Assembly: GCF_945901735.1 (NCBI RefSeq)
Contig: NZ_CAMDLM010000006.1
Coordinates: forward strand, 1 to 64,000
Length of the DNA stretch: 64,000 bases
Direction: 5' to 3'
Origin: Limnohabitans sp. Rim8
GTDB taxonomy: Bacteria; Pseudomonadota; Gammaproteobacteria; Burkholderiales; Burkholderiaceae_C
This document shows, piece by piece, positions 34,685 through 43,145 of the stretch. Position numbers and translations under genes: made by a program. Every line of letters starts with the position of its first letter. The stretch's first letter is position 1. The notes under the pieces are model-generated. The model did not search any database and was not told the origin of the DNA. It saw nothing but the letters and a program-made list of their open reading frames with translations.

Positions 34685-37612
34685 TCACTGGCAAGCTTCG
34701 CAACCTGGATCGTCGATGGCGCAGAACTTGATGTCGGTGGCTGGAGTCGTGGCCATTTGCGCTTGTGCAGCAGCGACAGCGGCCTCGATGGCACTCATGC
34801 CAACACTGGGCGCACCCGATGCCGACACGGCATTGTGCGAGCCTGAACTGACCGTGGATTTCTCCACTTGTGTGGCGCTGGATGTCCGCAGATAGTAGGT
34901 GGTTTTCAGGCCGCGTAGCCAAGCGAGTTTGTAGGTGTCGTCGAGTTTTTTTCCCGAGGCGCCGGCCATGTAGATGTTGAGCGATTGTGCTTGGTCAATC
35001 CATTTCTGGCGACGTGCCGCTGCTTCAACCAACCAGGTCGTTTCAACTTCAAAAGCGGTGGCGTACAAAGCCTTGATGTCTTGCGGCACACGGTCAATGG
35101 GGCGCAGAGAACCATCAAAGTGTTTGAGGTCCATGACCATCACGTCGTCCCACAGGCCGAGGCGTTTCAAGTCACGCACCAAGTAGCCATTGATGACGGT
35201 GAATTCACCAGACAGGTTGGACTTGACGGACAGGTTGCCAAAGCAGGGCTCAATGGAGGCATCCACGCCAATGATGTTGGAGATCGTGGCGGTGGGGGCA
35301 ATGGCCACGCAATTGGAGTTGCGCATGCCGTCAGCCTGGATCTTCAGGCGCAATGCATCCCAGTCCATGGTGGCCGAGCGGTCGACTTCCACATAACCAC
35401 CGCGCTCGCGGGCCAGCAGATCGATGGTGTCCAAAGGCAAGATGCCTTGGTCCCACAAAGAGCCCTTGTAGCTGGAGTACTGGCCACGTTCTTTGGCCAG
35501 CTCAGTCGAAGCCCAGTAAGCGTAATAGCAAATGGCTTCCATTGACTGGTCGGCAAAATCCACGGCCTGTTGTGAAGCGTATGCGATGCGCATTTCGTAC
35601 AGTGAATCTTGGAAAGCCATCAGGCCCAAGCCCACCGGGCGATGGCGGATGTTGGAGTCACGGGCTTTTTTGACAGCGTAGTAGTTGATGTCGATCACGT
35701 TGTCCAACATGCGCATGGCTGTGGAAATGGTTTTCTTGAGCTTGTCGTGGTCCAGCACTTTGCCGTTGGCGCTGTCTTTGAGGTGGCGCGACAGGTTGAC
35801 CGAGCCCAGGTTGCAGACGGCGGTTTCGGTGTCGCTGGTGTTGAGCGTGATCTCGGTGCACAGGTTGGAAGAGTGCACCACGCCAGCGTGTTGTTGGGGT
35901 GAACGCACGTTGCAGGCGTCTTTGAATGTGATCCAAGGGTGGCCGGTTTCAAACAGCATCGACAGCATCTTGCGCCACAGGTCATTGGCGGGCAGTTTTT
36001 TGCTGGGCTTGATTTCACCGCGCTCTGCTTTGGCTTCGTAAGCGGTATAGGCCTTCTCAAAGTCTGCACCAAATTTGTCGTGCAGATCGGGGCAGTCTGA
36101 GGGCGAGAACAAAGTCCAGTCACCTTTTTCCATGACGCGGCGCATGAAGAGATCTGGGATCCAGTTGGCGGTGTTCATGTCGTGCGTACGGCGGCGGTCG
36201 TCGCCGGTGTTTTTGCGCAGCTCCAGGAATTCCTCGATGTCCAGGTGCCAAGTCTCTAGGTAAGTGCAGACCGCACCTTTGCGCTTGCCGCCTTGGTTCA
36301 CCGCCACAGCCGTGTCGTTGACGACCTTCAGGAAGGGGACCACGCCTTGCGATTCGCCGTTGGTGCCCTTGATGTGCGAGCCCATGGCGCGAACGCGTGT
36401 CCAGTCGTTGCCCAGACCACCTGCAAACTTGGACAGCAGGGCGTTTTCCTTGATGGATTCATAAATGCCATCCAAGTCGTCGGGCACAGTGGTCAGGTAG
36501 CAGCTGGACAGTTGGGGGCGCAAAGTGCCGCTGTTGAACAAAGTGGGGGTGGACGACATGAAGTCGAACGACGACAGAATTTCATAGAACTCGATGGCGC
36601 GCGCTTCGCGGTTGACTTCGTTGATTGACAAACCCATGGCCACGCGCATGAAGAAAGCCTGGGGCATTTCGATGCGTTGCTTGCGCACATGCAGGAAATA
36701 ACGGTCGTACAGGGTTTGCAGACCCAGGTAGTCGAACTGCAGGTCCCGCTCGGGCTTGAGGGCTTCGGCCAGTTTTTTCAGATCAAACTGTGCGAGCTTG
36801 GCGTCGAGCAGGTCGTTGTCGATGCCTTTTTTGATGAACTGGGGGAAGTAGTTGATGTATTCCTCGGCCATTTGGTCTTGTGCCACTTCCTTGCCCAGGA
36901 TTTCCTTGGCAATGGTGTGCATCAGCAGGCGCGCGGTGACGTAGGTGTAGTCCGGGTCTTTTTCAATCAGCGTGCGCGATGCGAGGATGGAGGCCTTGTA
37001 CACCTCTTCCATGGGCACACCGTCGTACAGGTTGCGCATGGTCTCGGCCAGGATCGGCTCGGGGCTCACGTCTTTGCCCAGGCCGGCGCAGGCGTTGACC
37101 ATCAAGGATTTGAGGTAGTTCAGGTCCAGTGCGATGCGCTTGCCACCGTCCAAGACATGCAATGAAGGCTCCTTCACGACCGCCGCGGCTTGCTGGTTTT
37201 GCTGTGAGCGCTCTTGCGTGCGACGCTCCCGGTACAGCACATAGGCCCTGGCCACTTCATGGTTGCTGCTGCGCATCAGGCCCAACTCGACCTGATCTTG
37301 CACATCTTCGATGTGAAAAGTGCCGCCACCGGGGCGGGAGCGCATCAGGGCGCGCACCACGTTCTGGGTCAATTCTTCGACCACTTCACGGACACTGGCG
37401 GACGCTGCGCCTTGAGTGCCGTGCACCGCCAGAAAGGCTTTCATCATGGCCACGGCGATCTTGTTGGGCTCAAAAGGCACCACTGCACCGTTGCGGCGGA
37501 TGATCTGGTAGTGGTTGAGGGGGTGCACCGTGGCAGCACCAAACCGGTCTACAGGCAGGTTCATCAGGCCGGAAGAAGTGGCGGGGATGGTCAGGTCAAT
37601 TTGCATGGTCAT
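34685..37612 (-). CDS. nrdA: Class Ia ribonucleotide reductase, alpha subunit
   Basis: This 975-residue enzyme reduces ribonucleoside diphosphates. An ATP-cone lies at about residues 15-115 (YQIIRRNGAVVPFEPNKIAVAM), so dATP inhibition is expected. The catalytic domain contains NLCTEITLN and ATISNIIGVDASIEPCF blocks, and the tail ends in GCEACQ with the redox-shuttle cysteine pair. ATG 37612 was chosen; an upstream in-frame ATG at 37696 lies inside the NrdR-controlled promoter and so cannot be used. Glutaredoxin 3, encoded at 19407, is a likely electron donor. Confidence 0.95.
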   Translation of the reverse strand: MTMQIDLTIPATSSGLMNLPVDRFGAATVHPLNHYQIIRRNGAVVPFEPNKIAVAMMKAFLAVHGTQGAASASVREVVEELTQNVVRALMRSRPGGGTFHIEDVQDQVELGLMRSSNHEVARAYVLYRERRTQERSQQNQQAAAVVKEPSLHVLDGGKRIALDLNYLKSLMVNACAGLGKDVSPEPILAETMRNLYDGVPMEEVYKASILASRTLIEKDPDYTYVTARLLMHTIAKEILGKEVAQDQMAEEYINYFPQFIKKGIDNDLLDAKLAQFDLKKLAEALKPERDLQFDYLGLQTLYDRYFLHVRKQRIEMPQAFFMRVAMGLSINEVNREARAIEFYEILSSFDFMSSTPTLFNSGTLRPQLSSCYLTTVPDDLDGIYESIKENALLSKFAGGLGNDWTRVRAMGSHIKGTNGESQGVVPFLKVVNDTAVAVNQGGKRKGAVCTYLETWHLDIEEFLELRKNTGDDRRRTHDMNTANWIPDLFMRRVMEKGDWTLFSPSDCPDLHDKFGADFEKAYTAYEAKAERGEIKPSKKLPANDLWRKMLSMLFETGHPWITFKDACNVRSPQQHAGVVHSSNLCTEITLNTSDTETAVCNLGSVNLSRHLKDSANGKVLDHDKLKKTISTAMRMLDNVIDINYYAVKKARDSNIRHRPVGLGLMAFQDSLYEMRIAYASQQAVDFADQSMEAICYYAYWASTELAKERGQYSSYKGSLWDQGILPLDTIDLLARERGGYVEVDRSATMDWDALRLKIQADGMRNSNCVAIAPTATISNIIGVDASIEPCFGNLSVKSNLSGEFTVINGYLVRDLKRLGLWDDVMVMDLKHFDGSLRPIDRVPQDIKALYATAFEVETTWLVEAAARRQKWIDQAQSLNIYMAGASGKKLDDTYKLAWLRGLKTTYYLRTSSATQVEKSTVSSGSHNAVSASGAPSVGMSAIEAAVAAAQAQMATTPATDIKFCAIDDPGCEACQ

Positions 37613-37692
37613 TTTTGTAATGATGGTCTGGGTTGTACAGGTCAAAAAGGCTTGAAATACCGCTCTGGCATGTTCGTGAGAATTTGTACCAG

Positions 37693-37740
37693 ACACTATA
37701 TCTGGTGTCCGGGGTTATGACAAGCCACTACAGGTAGTGT
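37693..37740 (-). promoter_or_regulatory. nrdA promoter with tandem NrdR boxes
   Basis: Box 1, ACACTATATCTGGTGT (37693-37708), and box 2, CCACTACAGGTAGTGT (37725-37740), match the NrdR consensus acaCwAtATaTwGtgt. Their starts are 32 bp apart, three helical turns, as NrdR requires. On the minus strand TTGTCA (37723-37718) and TATAGT (37700-37695) form a -35/-10 pair with exactly 17 bp between them. Box 1 covers the -10 and box 2 lies just upstream of the -35. Repression of nrdAB by NrdR at high dATP is strongly implied. Confidence 0.88.
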
Positions 37741-37742
37741 AC

Positions 37743-37760
37743 GGGCTCTGATCAGAGCCC
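37743..37760. promoter_or_regulatory. Perfect 18-bp palindrome next to the NrdR boxes
   Basis: GGGCTCTGATCAGAGCCC is a perfect palindrome lying 3 bp beyond the distal NrdR box. It does not resemble an NrdR box. It could bind another dimeric regulator of nrdAB or form an RNA hairpin at the end of the ampD message. Confidence 0.4.
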
Positions 37761-37807
37761 TGGAGTGAATGCGCTGGGTGTTCCTTGGCTCAGGCGCCAC
37801 GCATGGG

Positions 37808-37837
37808 TTTTCAGAGGCTGAAAAAAGCCTCTGAAAA
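37808..37837. other. Strong intergenic hairpin
   Basis: TTTTCAGAGGCT and AGCCTCTGAAAA are perfect 12-bp arms around a 6-nt loop. No T-run follows the hairpin on either strand, although the arm itself ends in four T or A residues. It may protect or terminate the ampD transcript. Confidence 0.45.
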
Positions 37838-38010
37838 TCAACCAATCAGGGGTTTTGCAGACCAATGCCAGTCGCAATGCGACTTCCGAAGGCTTTTCTT
37901 TCTCAATCGCCCGATTTCACTTCTGTACCAGATGACCAGGCCGTGGACTTCAACTGGTAAAAAAATTTTTAAAACGTAAAAAAAGCTAAAAATTATTTTT
38001 TTCTGTCGCA

Positions 38011-38637
38011 TCAAAAACACACAGGAAAACAGTGATCGGGCAGTTGGAGGGTCGCTTTCAGGCGTTGCCAGTCAAAGCCCGTTCCCGGATCGCCTTTGCG
38101 GCCTGGCGCAATGTGCTCATGGCCCGCCACATGTGCAATGGGATAGTGCCGATGCAAGTCCAGGCACAGCCGACTCAGTTGCTCATACTGGGCGTCCTCG
38201 AACACATCGCCCTCCAGGCCCTCGAGTTCGATCCCGATCGAGTCGTCATTGCATTGGGGGCGTCCTCTGTATTCGGACTGTCCGGCATGCCAGGCCCGAT
38301 CGTCGGCGCTGACAAATTGCCACAGGCGCCCGTCACGCCGGATATAGAAGTGCGAGGACACCTGCAGGCCCCGGATTTGTGAGAAGTACGGGTGGGCCTC
38401 CCAGTCGAGCTGGTTGGTGAACAGCGCGTGCACCTCCTGGCCGCCGTAATGGCCGGGCGGCAGGCTGATGGAGTGGATGACGAGCAAATCGATGCAGGCG
38501 CCTGGGGGCCTGGGGCCAAAGTTGGGCGAATCCAGCCTTTGAGCGCCAGCGTGCCAGCCGTGGTCCCAAAGGCTGGTGGGTTCAGCGGGATGGTCGGGCA
38601 TGGCTGGGCCAGGGCGTTGGGGGTCGGCGTGGGCCAT
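38011..38637 (-). CDS. ampD: 1,6-anhydro-N-acetylmuramyl-L-alanine amidase AmpD
   Basis: This 208-residue cytoplasmic zinc amidase removes the peptide from anhydro-muropeptides during wall recycling. Zinc ligands are visible as His in LLVIHSISLPPG, His in VAGHEHIAPGRK and Asp in KGDPGTGFDW. The catalytic region SIGIELEGLEGD is also present. It has no signal peptide, as expected for AmpD rather than AmiD. ATG 38601 (MPDHPAEP) is an alternative start. It acts in the same pathway as Mpl. Confidence 0.92.
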   Translation of the reverse strand: MAHADPQRPGPAMPDHPAEPTSLWDHGWHAGAQRLDSPNFGPRPPGACIDLLVIHSISLPPGHYGGQEVHALFTNQLDWEAHPYFSQIRGLQVSSHFYIRRDGRLWQFVSADDRAWHAGQSEYRGRPQCNDDSIGIELEGLEGDVFEDAQYEQLSRLCLDLHRHYPIAHVAGHEHIAPGRKGDPGTGFDWQRLKATLQLPDHCFPVCF

Positions 38638-38679
38638 GAATCTTCAGCTCTCTCGGCGCAGCAAGCAGGCCCCGGTTTG

Positions 38680-38919
38680 TCACACGGGGTTGCGGTCTTG
38701 TGCAGCTGCGCGGTGCTCGGCGCTGCAGTACAGGCCTTTTTCACCCGTGACGGCTTCGTCTTGCGGCAAGTGGATGCCGCAATGCAGGCAGACCGCCATG
38801 TTGGTGGGTGTGGCCGGGGCTGGGGGCTGTGCTTTGGGAGCGTCTGATTTGACGCGACGGCTGCGCTTGAAAGCCCAGATGGCCAGCACAATGACCAAGA
38901 GCCAAATCAGGTATTTCAT
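38680..38919 (-). CDS. PP0621-family small zinc-ribbon membrane protein
   Basis: This 79-residue protein has an N-terminal transmembrane helix (MKYLIWLLVIVLAIWAF) and a C-terminal treble-clef-like metal site with C-x2-C (CLHC) and CSAEH. Short proteins of this type (PP0621 family) commonly follow the CcsA-like gene in Betaproteobacteria. The start overlaps the previous stop by ATGA. The function is unknown. Confidence 0.75.
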   Translation of the reverse strand: MKYLIWLLVIVLAIWAFKRSRRVKSDAPKAQPPAPATPTNMAVCLHCGIHLPQDEAVTGEKGLYCSAEHRAAAQDRNPV

Positions 38920-39719
38920 CCCACGCGTCCCATCAAGACTTCCAATACAAAGCGCGAACCCGCGTAAGACAGCAGCAGCAAGCCCGCGCCGATGTAGAGC
39001 ACCCGCACGGCGCGGCGGCCCCGCCAGCCCCATTGGCTGCGGCCCACCAGCAAGGTGGCAAAGGTGATCCAAGACAGGACGGCAAAGACGCGTTTGTGGT
39101 CCCAGCGCCATGGGTTGTGGCCTTGGCCATACAGGGCCTCGCCAAACAGGGCGCCTGCCACCAAAGTGGCCGTCAACAGCACAAAGCCGGCGGTCACAAA
39201 GCGAAAGGTCAGGCGCTCCAGTGTCAACAGCGGCAAACCGCTGGAGCCTTCTTGCGCCTGGCGGATGTCATGTTCCGTGCGGGTCATCATCCAGGCGTGC
39301 ACCACCGCCGCGGCAAACATGCCATAGGCCGACAAACCCAGCGCAAAGTGAAGGGGCAACCAGGCTGACGCCTGGGTGGTGAGCAAGGCTCCTGGAAACA
39401 CCCAGGCCATCACCACGGTGACCGCCCCCAGGCCACCCACCGCCCAGCGCACCTTGAGTTTGGGGAAAAACTGGGTCTCAATCATGTAAGCCAAGACCAC
39501 CAGCCAAGCGGTGACCGACAAAGCCGGGGCAAAACCGAAGCGTACCGGCCCCAGCAGCAGCAGCAGCAAGCTGATGGCGTGCAAAACCCAAGCCAGCCAA
39601 AGCAGGCGGCGTGCGTTCACATCACTCAGGTGGCGGGGCACCAGAGCGGGTAAGGCATAGGCAAAGGCTGCCAATGCCGAGAAGGGCAGCGTCCACAAAG
39701 GTGCACTCGCTAAAATCAT
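38916..39719 (-). CDS. CcsA/YpjD-like cytochrome c assembly-family membrane protein
   Basis: This 267-residue polytopic membrane protein has about eight helices and the haem-handling-family motif region NPWRWDHKRVFAVLSW near 201-216, with conserved His residues (PLHFALGLSAYG, VVHAWM). It is divergent from ffh, the same pairing as E. coli ypjD-ffh. The likely role is haem- or cytochrome-related, but YpjD itself is poorly characterised. Confidence 0.85.
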   Translation of the reverse strand: MILASAPLWTLPFSALAAFAYALPALVPRHLSDVNARRLLWLAWVLHAISLLLLLLGPVRFGFAPALSVTAWLVVLAYMIETQFFPKLKVRWAVGGLGAVTVVMAWVFPGALLTTQASAWLPLHFALGLSAYGMFAAAVVHAWMMTRTEHDIRQAQEGSSGLPLLTLERLTFRFVTAGFVLLTATLVAGALFGEALYGQGHNPWRWDHKRVFAVLSWITFATLLVGRSQWGWRGRRAVRVLYIGAGLLLLSYAGSRFVLEVLMGRVG

Positions 39720-39798
39720 GGCTCCGAGTTTAGCCTTTCAGGCGCGGCCGCTGGGGCTTCGCCATCCCGCTTGACCGGTTTTTCCTGGATTCCCCCCC

Positions 39799-41181
39799 AT
39801 GGCCTCCGCCCTGACCGATAAACTCTCACGCCTAGTAAAGACCCTCAGCGGACAGGCCCGCATCACCGAATCGAACGTGGCCGACATGCTGCGCGAGGTG
39901 CGCATGGCTTTGCTCGAAGCCGACGTGGCCTTGCCGGTGGTGCGCGATTTCATTGCCCGTGTGAAAGAAAAAGCCCTGGGTCAGGAAGTCATGGGTTCTT
40001 TGAAGCCAGGCCAAGCGCTGGTGGGTGTGGTCAACCGCGAGTTGGCCGCCACCATGGGCGAGGGCGTGTCGGACATCAACCTGGCCGCGCAGCCGCCTGC
40101 CGTGATCCTGATGGCCGGTTTGCAAGGTGCCGGTAAAACCACCACCACCGCCAAGCTGGCCAAGCACTTGATTGAAAAGCGCAAAAAGAAAGTGCTGACC
40201 GTCTCGGGCGACGTGTACCGCCCCGCCGCCATAGAGCAGCTCAAGACCGTCACCGCGCAAGCCGGCGCTGACTGGTTTCCCAGCACGCCCGACCAAAAGC
40301 CCATCGACATCGCCCGCGCCGCCATCGATTACGCCCGCAAGCACTTCTTTGATGTGTTGCTGGTCGACACTGCGGGCCGATTGGCGATTGACGCAGCTCT
40401 GATGGCCGAGATCAAAGCTCTGCATGCCGAATTGAAACCGGTCGAAACCCTGTTCGTGGTGGACGCCATGCAGGGCCAGGACGCGGCCAACACCGCCAAG
40501 GCCTTCAGCGACGCTTTGCCTTTGACGGGCATTGTGCTCACCAAACTCGACGGCGATTCACGCGGTGGTGCAGCCCTGTCGGTGCGCCAGATCACGGGCG
40601 TGCCCATCAAGTTTGCCGGTACCAGTGAAAAAATTGATGGCTTGGAAGTGTTCGACGCCGAGCGTCACGCGGGACGCGTGCTGGGCATGGGTGACATCGT
40701 GGCCCTGGTCGAGCAGGTCACGGCAGGCGTGGACATGGAGGCTGCGCAAAAGTTGGCGGCCAAGGTCAAGAGCGGTGGTGGCTTTGATCTGAACGACTTT
40801 TTGGCGCAGATCCAGCAGATGAAGCAAATGGGCGGGTTGTCGAGTTTGATGGACAAGCTGCCCAGCCAGATGAGCGCCAAGGCAGCGTCGATGGACATGG
40901 GCAAGGTCGAAAAAGACATCGGCCGCAAGCAAGGGATCATCCACAGCATGACGCCAAAAGAGCGCAGCAAACCCGAGCTGATCAAAGCGACCCGCAAGCG
41001 CCGCATCGCAGCGGGCGCTGGCGTTCAGGTTCAAGACGTCAACCGCATGCTCAAAGAGTTTGAGCAGATGCAGGACATGATGAAGAAAATGTCCGGTGGC
41101 GGCATGATGAAAATGATGAAGCGCATGGGGGCCATGAAAGGCATGATGGGCGGCGGCGGCTTTCCCGGCATGCCGCGCTGA
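39799..41181 (+). CDS. ffh: Signal recognition particle GTPase Ffh
   Basis: This 460-residue protein binds signal sequences and 4.5S RNA and docks on FtsY. It has the N domain, then the G domain with GLQGAGKTTTTAKLAKHL near 106, DTAGRLAIDAAL near 191 and TKLDGDSRGG near 248, and a Met-rich M domain at about 325-455. The start is ATG 39799, preceded by a C-run rather than a clear ribosome site. A family B repeat lies downstream. Confidence 0.95.
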   Translation: MASALTDKLSRLVKTLSGQARITESNVADMLREVRMALLEADVALPVVRDFIARVKEKALGQEVMGSLKPGQALVGVVNRELAATMGEGVSDINLAAQPPAVILMAGLQGAGKTTTTAKLAKHLIEKRKKKVLTVSGDVYRPAAIEQLKTVTAQAGADWFPSTPDQKPIDIARAAIDYARKHFFDVLLVDTAGRLAIDAALMAEIKALHAELKPVETLFVVDAMQGQDAANTAKAFSDALPLTGIVLTKLDGDSRGGAALSVRQITGVPIKFAGTSEKIDGLEVFDAERHAGRVLGMGDIVALVEQVTAGVDMEAAQKLAAKVKSGGGFDLNDFLAQIQQMKQMGGLSSLMDKLPSQMSAKAASMDMGKVEKDIGRKQGIIHSMTPKERSKPELIKATRKRRIAAGAGVQVQDVNRMLKEFEQMQDMMKKMSGGGMMKMMKRMGAMKGMMGGGGFPGMPR

Positions 41182-41213
41182 AGCGCCCCCGACAACCATC
41201 GTGCCGACACCCC

Positions 41214-41288
41214 GTAGGTCGGGGCTTCAGCTCCGACGCTGCTGGTTGATGCGCAGGCTGCATGTCGGGGCTGAAGCCGCCGACCTAC
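41214..41288. repeat. Long inverted repeat, family B
   Basis: The arms GTAGGTCGGGGCTTCAGCTC (continuing CGAC, 41214-41237) and GTCGGGGCTGAAGCCGCCGA (continuing CCTAC, 41264-41288) pair over about 24 bp with one bulge and one mismatch around a 26-nt loop. It lies between convergent ffh and the ferredoxin gene and probably works as a bidirectional terminator. The GTAGGTCGGGGCTTCAG unit is a REP-like sequence type seen in many proteobacterial genomes (from memory). Confidence 0.7.
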
Positions 41289-41297
41289 AAATACTGT

Positions 41298-41627
41298 TCA
41301 ATATTGGCTTGCGGGAAGCTTCACCTGCAGGCCGTCCAGCGCCTCGGTCAGCATGATCTGGCACGACAGGCGGCTGCCCAGTTCACGCGTTTGGGCGGTG
41401 AAGGCCAGCATGCCGTCCTCATCGCTGCCCATGGGTGGCAGCTGCTTCAACCAGTCTTCATGCACCACCACATGGCAGGTGGCGCAGGTCATCAACCCAC
41501 CGCAATCGGCCTGGATGCCCGGCACATTGTTGTCAACAGCGGCTTGCATCAGGCTTTGCCCAGGCTGGGCTTGCAGGGTGAGCGGGGCTTGTGCGGGGTG
41601 GTGGGCTTGCATGTGGATCGTGATCAT
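41298..41627 (-). CDS. 2Fe-2S ferredoxin (adrenodoxin-type)
   Basis: This 109-residue protein has the cluster ligands C42-x5-C48-x2-C51-x37-C89, the adrenodoxin/ISC-type spacing. It lies 36 bp downstream of the glutamine-synthetase-like gene on the same strand, so it probably delivers electrons to the Rieske oxygenase encoded two genes upstream. No ferredoxin reductase gene is nearby. Confidence 0.88.
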   Translation of the reverse strand: MITIHMQAHHPAQAPLTLQAQPGQSLMQAAVDNNVPGIQADCGGLMTCATCHVVVHEDWLKQLPPMGSDEDGMLAFTAQTRELGSRLSCQIMLTEALDGLQVKLPASQY

Positions 41628-41663
41628 CAGTGCATCGCGCTCAATCGCGCTTTCTAGGGGTTG

Positions 41664-43145
41664 TTAAATTCGGCCGAAGTATTCGCGCTTGTGAAACTCC
41701 GTCGCATCTTCGGCCTGGGTCAAGCGCCGGTGCTCGGCCAGCTTGATGGTGCTGTAGTAATCCACCAAGGGCTGGTCCAGGGCTTGGCACAAGACCGTAT
41801 CTTGCTGCAGCGCTTGCACCGCATCGGCCAAAGACGTCGGTATGGAGGCAGCGCCTGCAGCATAAGGCGTTTCGGTGGCTGGCGGCGCTTGCAGCCGCGC
41901 GTCCACGCCATGAAGCCCCGCATGAATTTGCGAGGCCATGTACAGATAAGGGTTGGCCGCTGGTTCGCCCAAGCGGTTTTCAATGCGGGTAGCACTGTCG
42001 CCCGGCGCGCCGATGACACGCAGCATGGCGCCCCGGTTGTCGCGCCCCCACAAAATCGACTGCGGCGCCATGGCGTTGGGCCGAAAGCGCCCATAGCCAT
42101 TGCTGGTGGACGTGCACAGGGCGGTGAGCGCCGGGGCGTGCGCCAACAAACCGGCCAGCCAGAACGCACCCGCATCGCTCAGCACCTGCTTTGCATCGCG
42201 AGCGCTGCTGCCCGGGGCGGGTGTGTCGCGCATGAACACATTGCGGCCCGTGCCCAACTCGCAGACCGATTGGTGCAGGTGCCAGCCGCTCGACATGATG
42301 TGTTCAAACGGCGGGCGGCACATGAAGGTGGCGTGGTAACCGGCGCGGCGCAGTGCTTGGCGCGTGGCGTTGCGAAACAGCACCATGTGGTCGGCGGCGG
42401 TCAGCGCATCGCTCACGTCAAACACCGCTTCAACCTGGCTGGGTCCGAGTTCGATTTCCAGCGAGATCAGCGGCAGGCCCAGCGCCTGCGCGGTGCGCTG
42501 CACGATGCGCAGCGGCTCTTCGGCCCGGTCCATCCATCCTTCGGTCAGCAAGTTGTAGCCCGGGTGGATCAGGCTGACTTCGGGCGCGGGGCCGGGCCAA
42601 GCGGCGCGGTCTGGGTCCAGGTCTGGCCCGAGCAGCGGGTCTTTCAGGCGGTAGATGTGGAATTCGATTTCAAGCCCGCAGCGCATGTGCCAGCCGCGAT
42701 CGGCCAAGCGCTGCACGGCTTGCTGCAGCACATGGCGCGAATCGAGTGGCACGATGCGGCCGTCGGCGAAGTAGGGTTGGCACTGCAGCCAGCCGGTCTT
42801 GTCGGCCCAAGGCAGCACATGCCAGCTGGCCGGGTCGGGCATGAGCGTGAAATTGCTGGCCCCGGCAAAGCCAGGCAGGGTCTCGTCGATGCCCGACTCG
42901 AACACCTTGAAGGCGGTGCGGTCCGAGCTGTCTTTGAGCAGCAAGGTGCTGACCATGCCGATGCCGTTGGCCAGCGCTTGGCGCAGTTGCGAAGCCACGA
43001 GGGTCTTGCCGCGCACCACGCCGTGCAGGTCGCACCAGCTCAAGCGGATCAGCTCGATGTCCGAGGCTTCGACCTGCCGCACCAATTGCGCGCAAGCCGC
43101 TTGGCGTTCGCGGCTGTGCAGGCCGCAACGTTCAGCGAAGCTCAT
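41664..43145 (-). CDS. Glutamine-synthetase-family enzyme, probable gamma-glutamyl-amide ligase
   Basis: This 493-residue GS-fold protein has the N-terminal beta-grasp part (IRLSWCDLHGVVRGKTL near 33-49) and the catalytic domain with the metal-ligand GLEIEFHIY near 155, the SGWHLHQSV active-site block near 290 and ENRLGEPAANPYLYMA near 385. It resembles the PuuA, SpuI and aniline-type (TdnQ/AtdA1) glutamate-amine ligases rather than housekeeping GlnA, because GlnA-specific adenylylation features are not evident. It overlaps the Rieske gene stop by ATGA, which ties the two functions together. The amine substrate is unknown. Confidence 0.8.
   Translation of the reverse strand: MSFAERCGLHSRERQAACAQLVRQVEASDIELIRLSWCDLHGVVRGKTLVASQLRQALANGIGMVSTLLLKDSSDRTAFKVFESGIDETLPGFAGASNFTLMPDPASWHVLPWADKTGWLQCQPYFADGRIVPLDSRHVLQQAVQRLADRGWHMRCGLEIEFHIYRLKDPLLGPDLDPDRAAWPGPAPEVSLIHPGYNLLTEGWMDRAEEPLRIVQRTAQALGLPLISLEIELGPSQVEAVFDVSDALTAADHMVLFRNATRQALRRAGYHATFMCRPPFEHIMSSGWHLHQSVCELGTGRNVFMRDTPAPGSSARDAKQVLSDAGAFWLAGLLAHAPALTALCTSTSNGYGRFRPNAMAPQSILWGRDNRGAMLRVIGAPGDSATRIENRLGEPAANPYLYMASQIHAGLHGVDARLQAPPATETPYAAGAASIPTSLADAVQALQQDTVLCQALDQPLVDYYSTIKLAEHRRLTQAEDATEFHKREYFGRI

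Larger units (their letters stand above)
37613..38010. other. 398-bp gap between ampD and nrdA
   Basis: No gene is seen. From the nrdA side the gap holds the nrdA promoter with two NrdR boxes (37693-37740), a perfect 18-bp palindrome (37743-37760), a 12-bp-arm hairpin (37808-37837), and an A/T-rich tract at about 37958-38005 immediately after the ampD stop codon. That tract reads as T-rich on the transcribed strand and may help to end ampD transcription. Confidence 0.6.

Noticed and set aside
37613..37696. ATG 37696 as nrdA start (28 extra residues)
   Set aside because: It lies inside NrdR box 1, upstream of the predicted transcription start.
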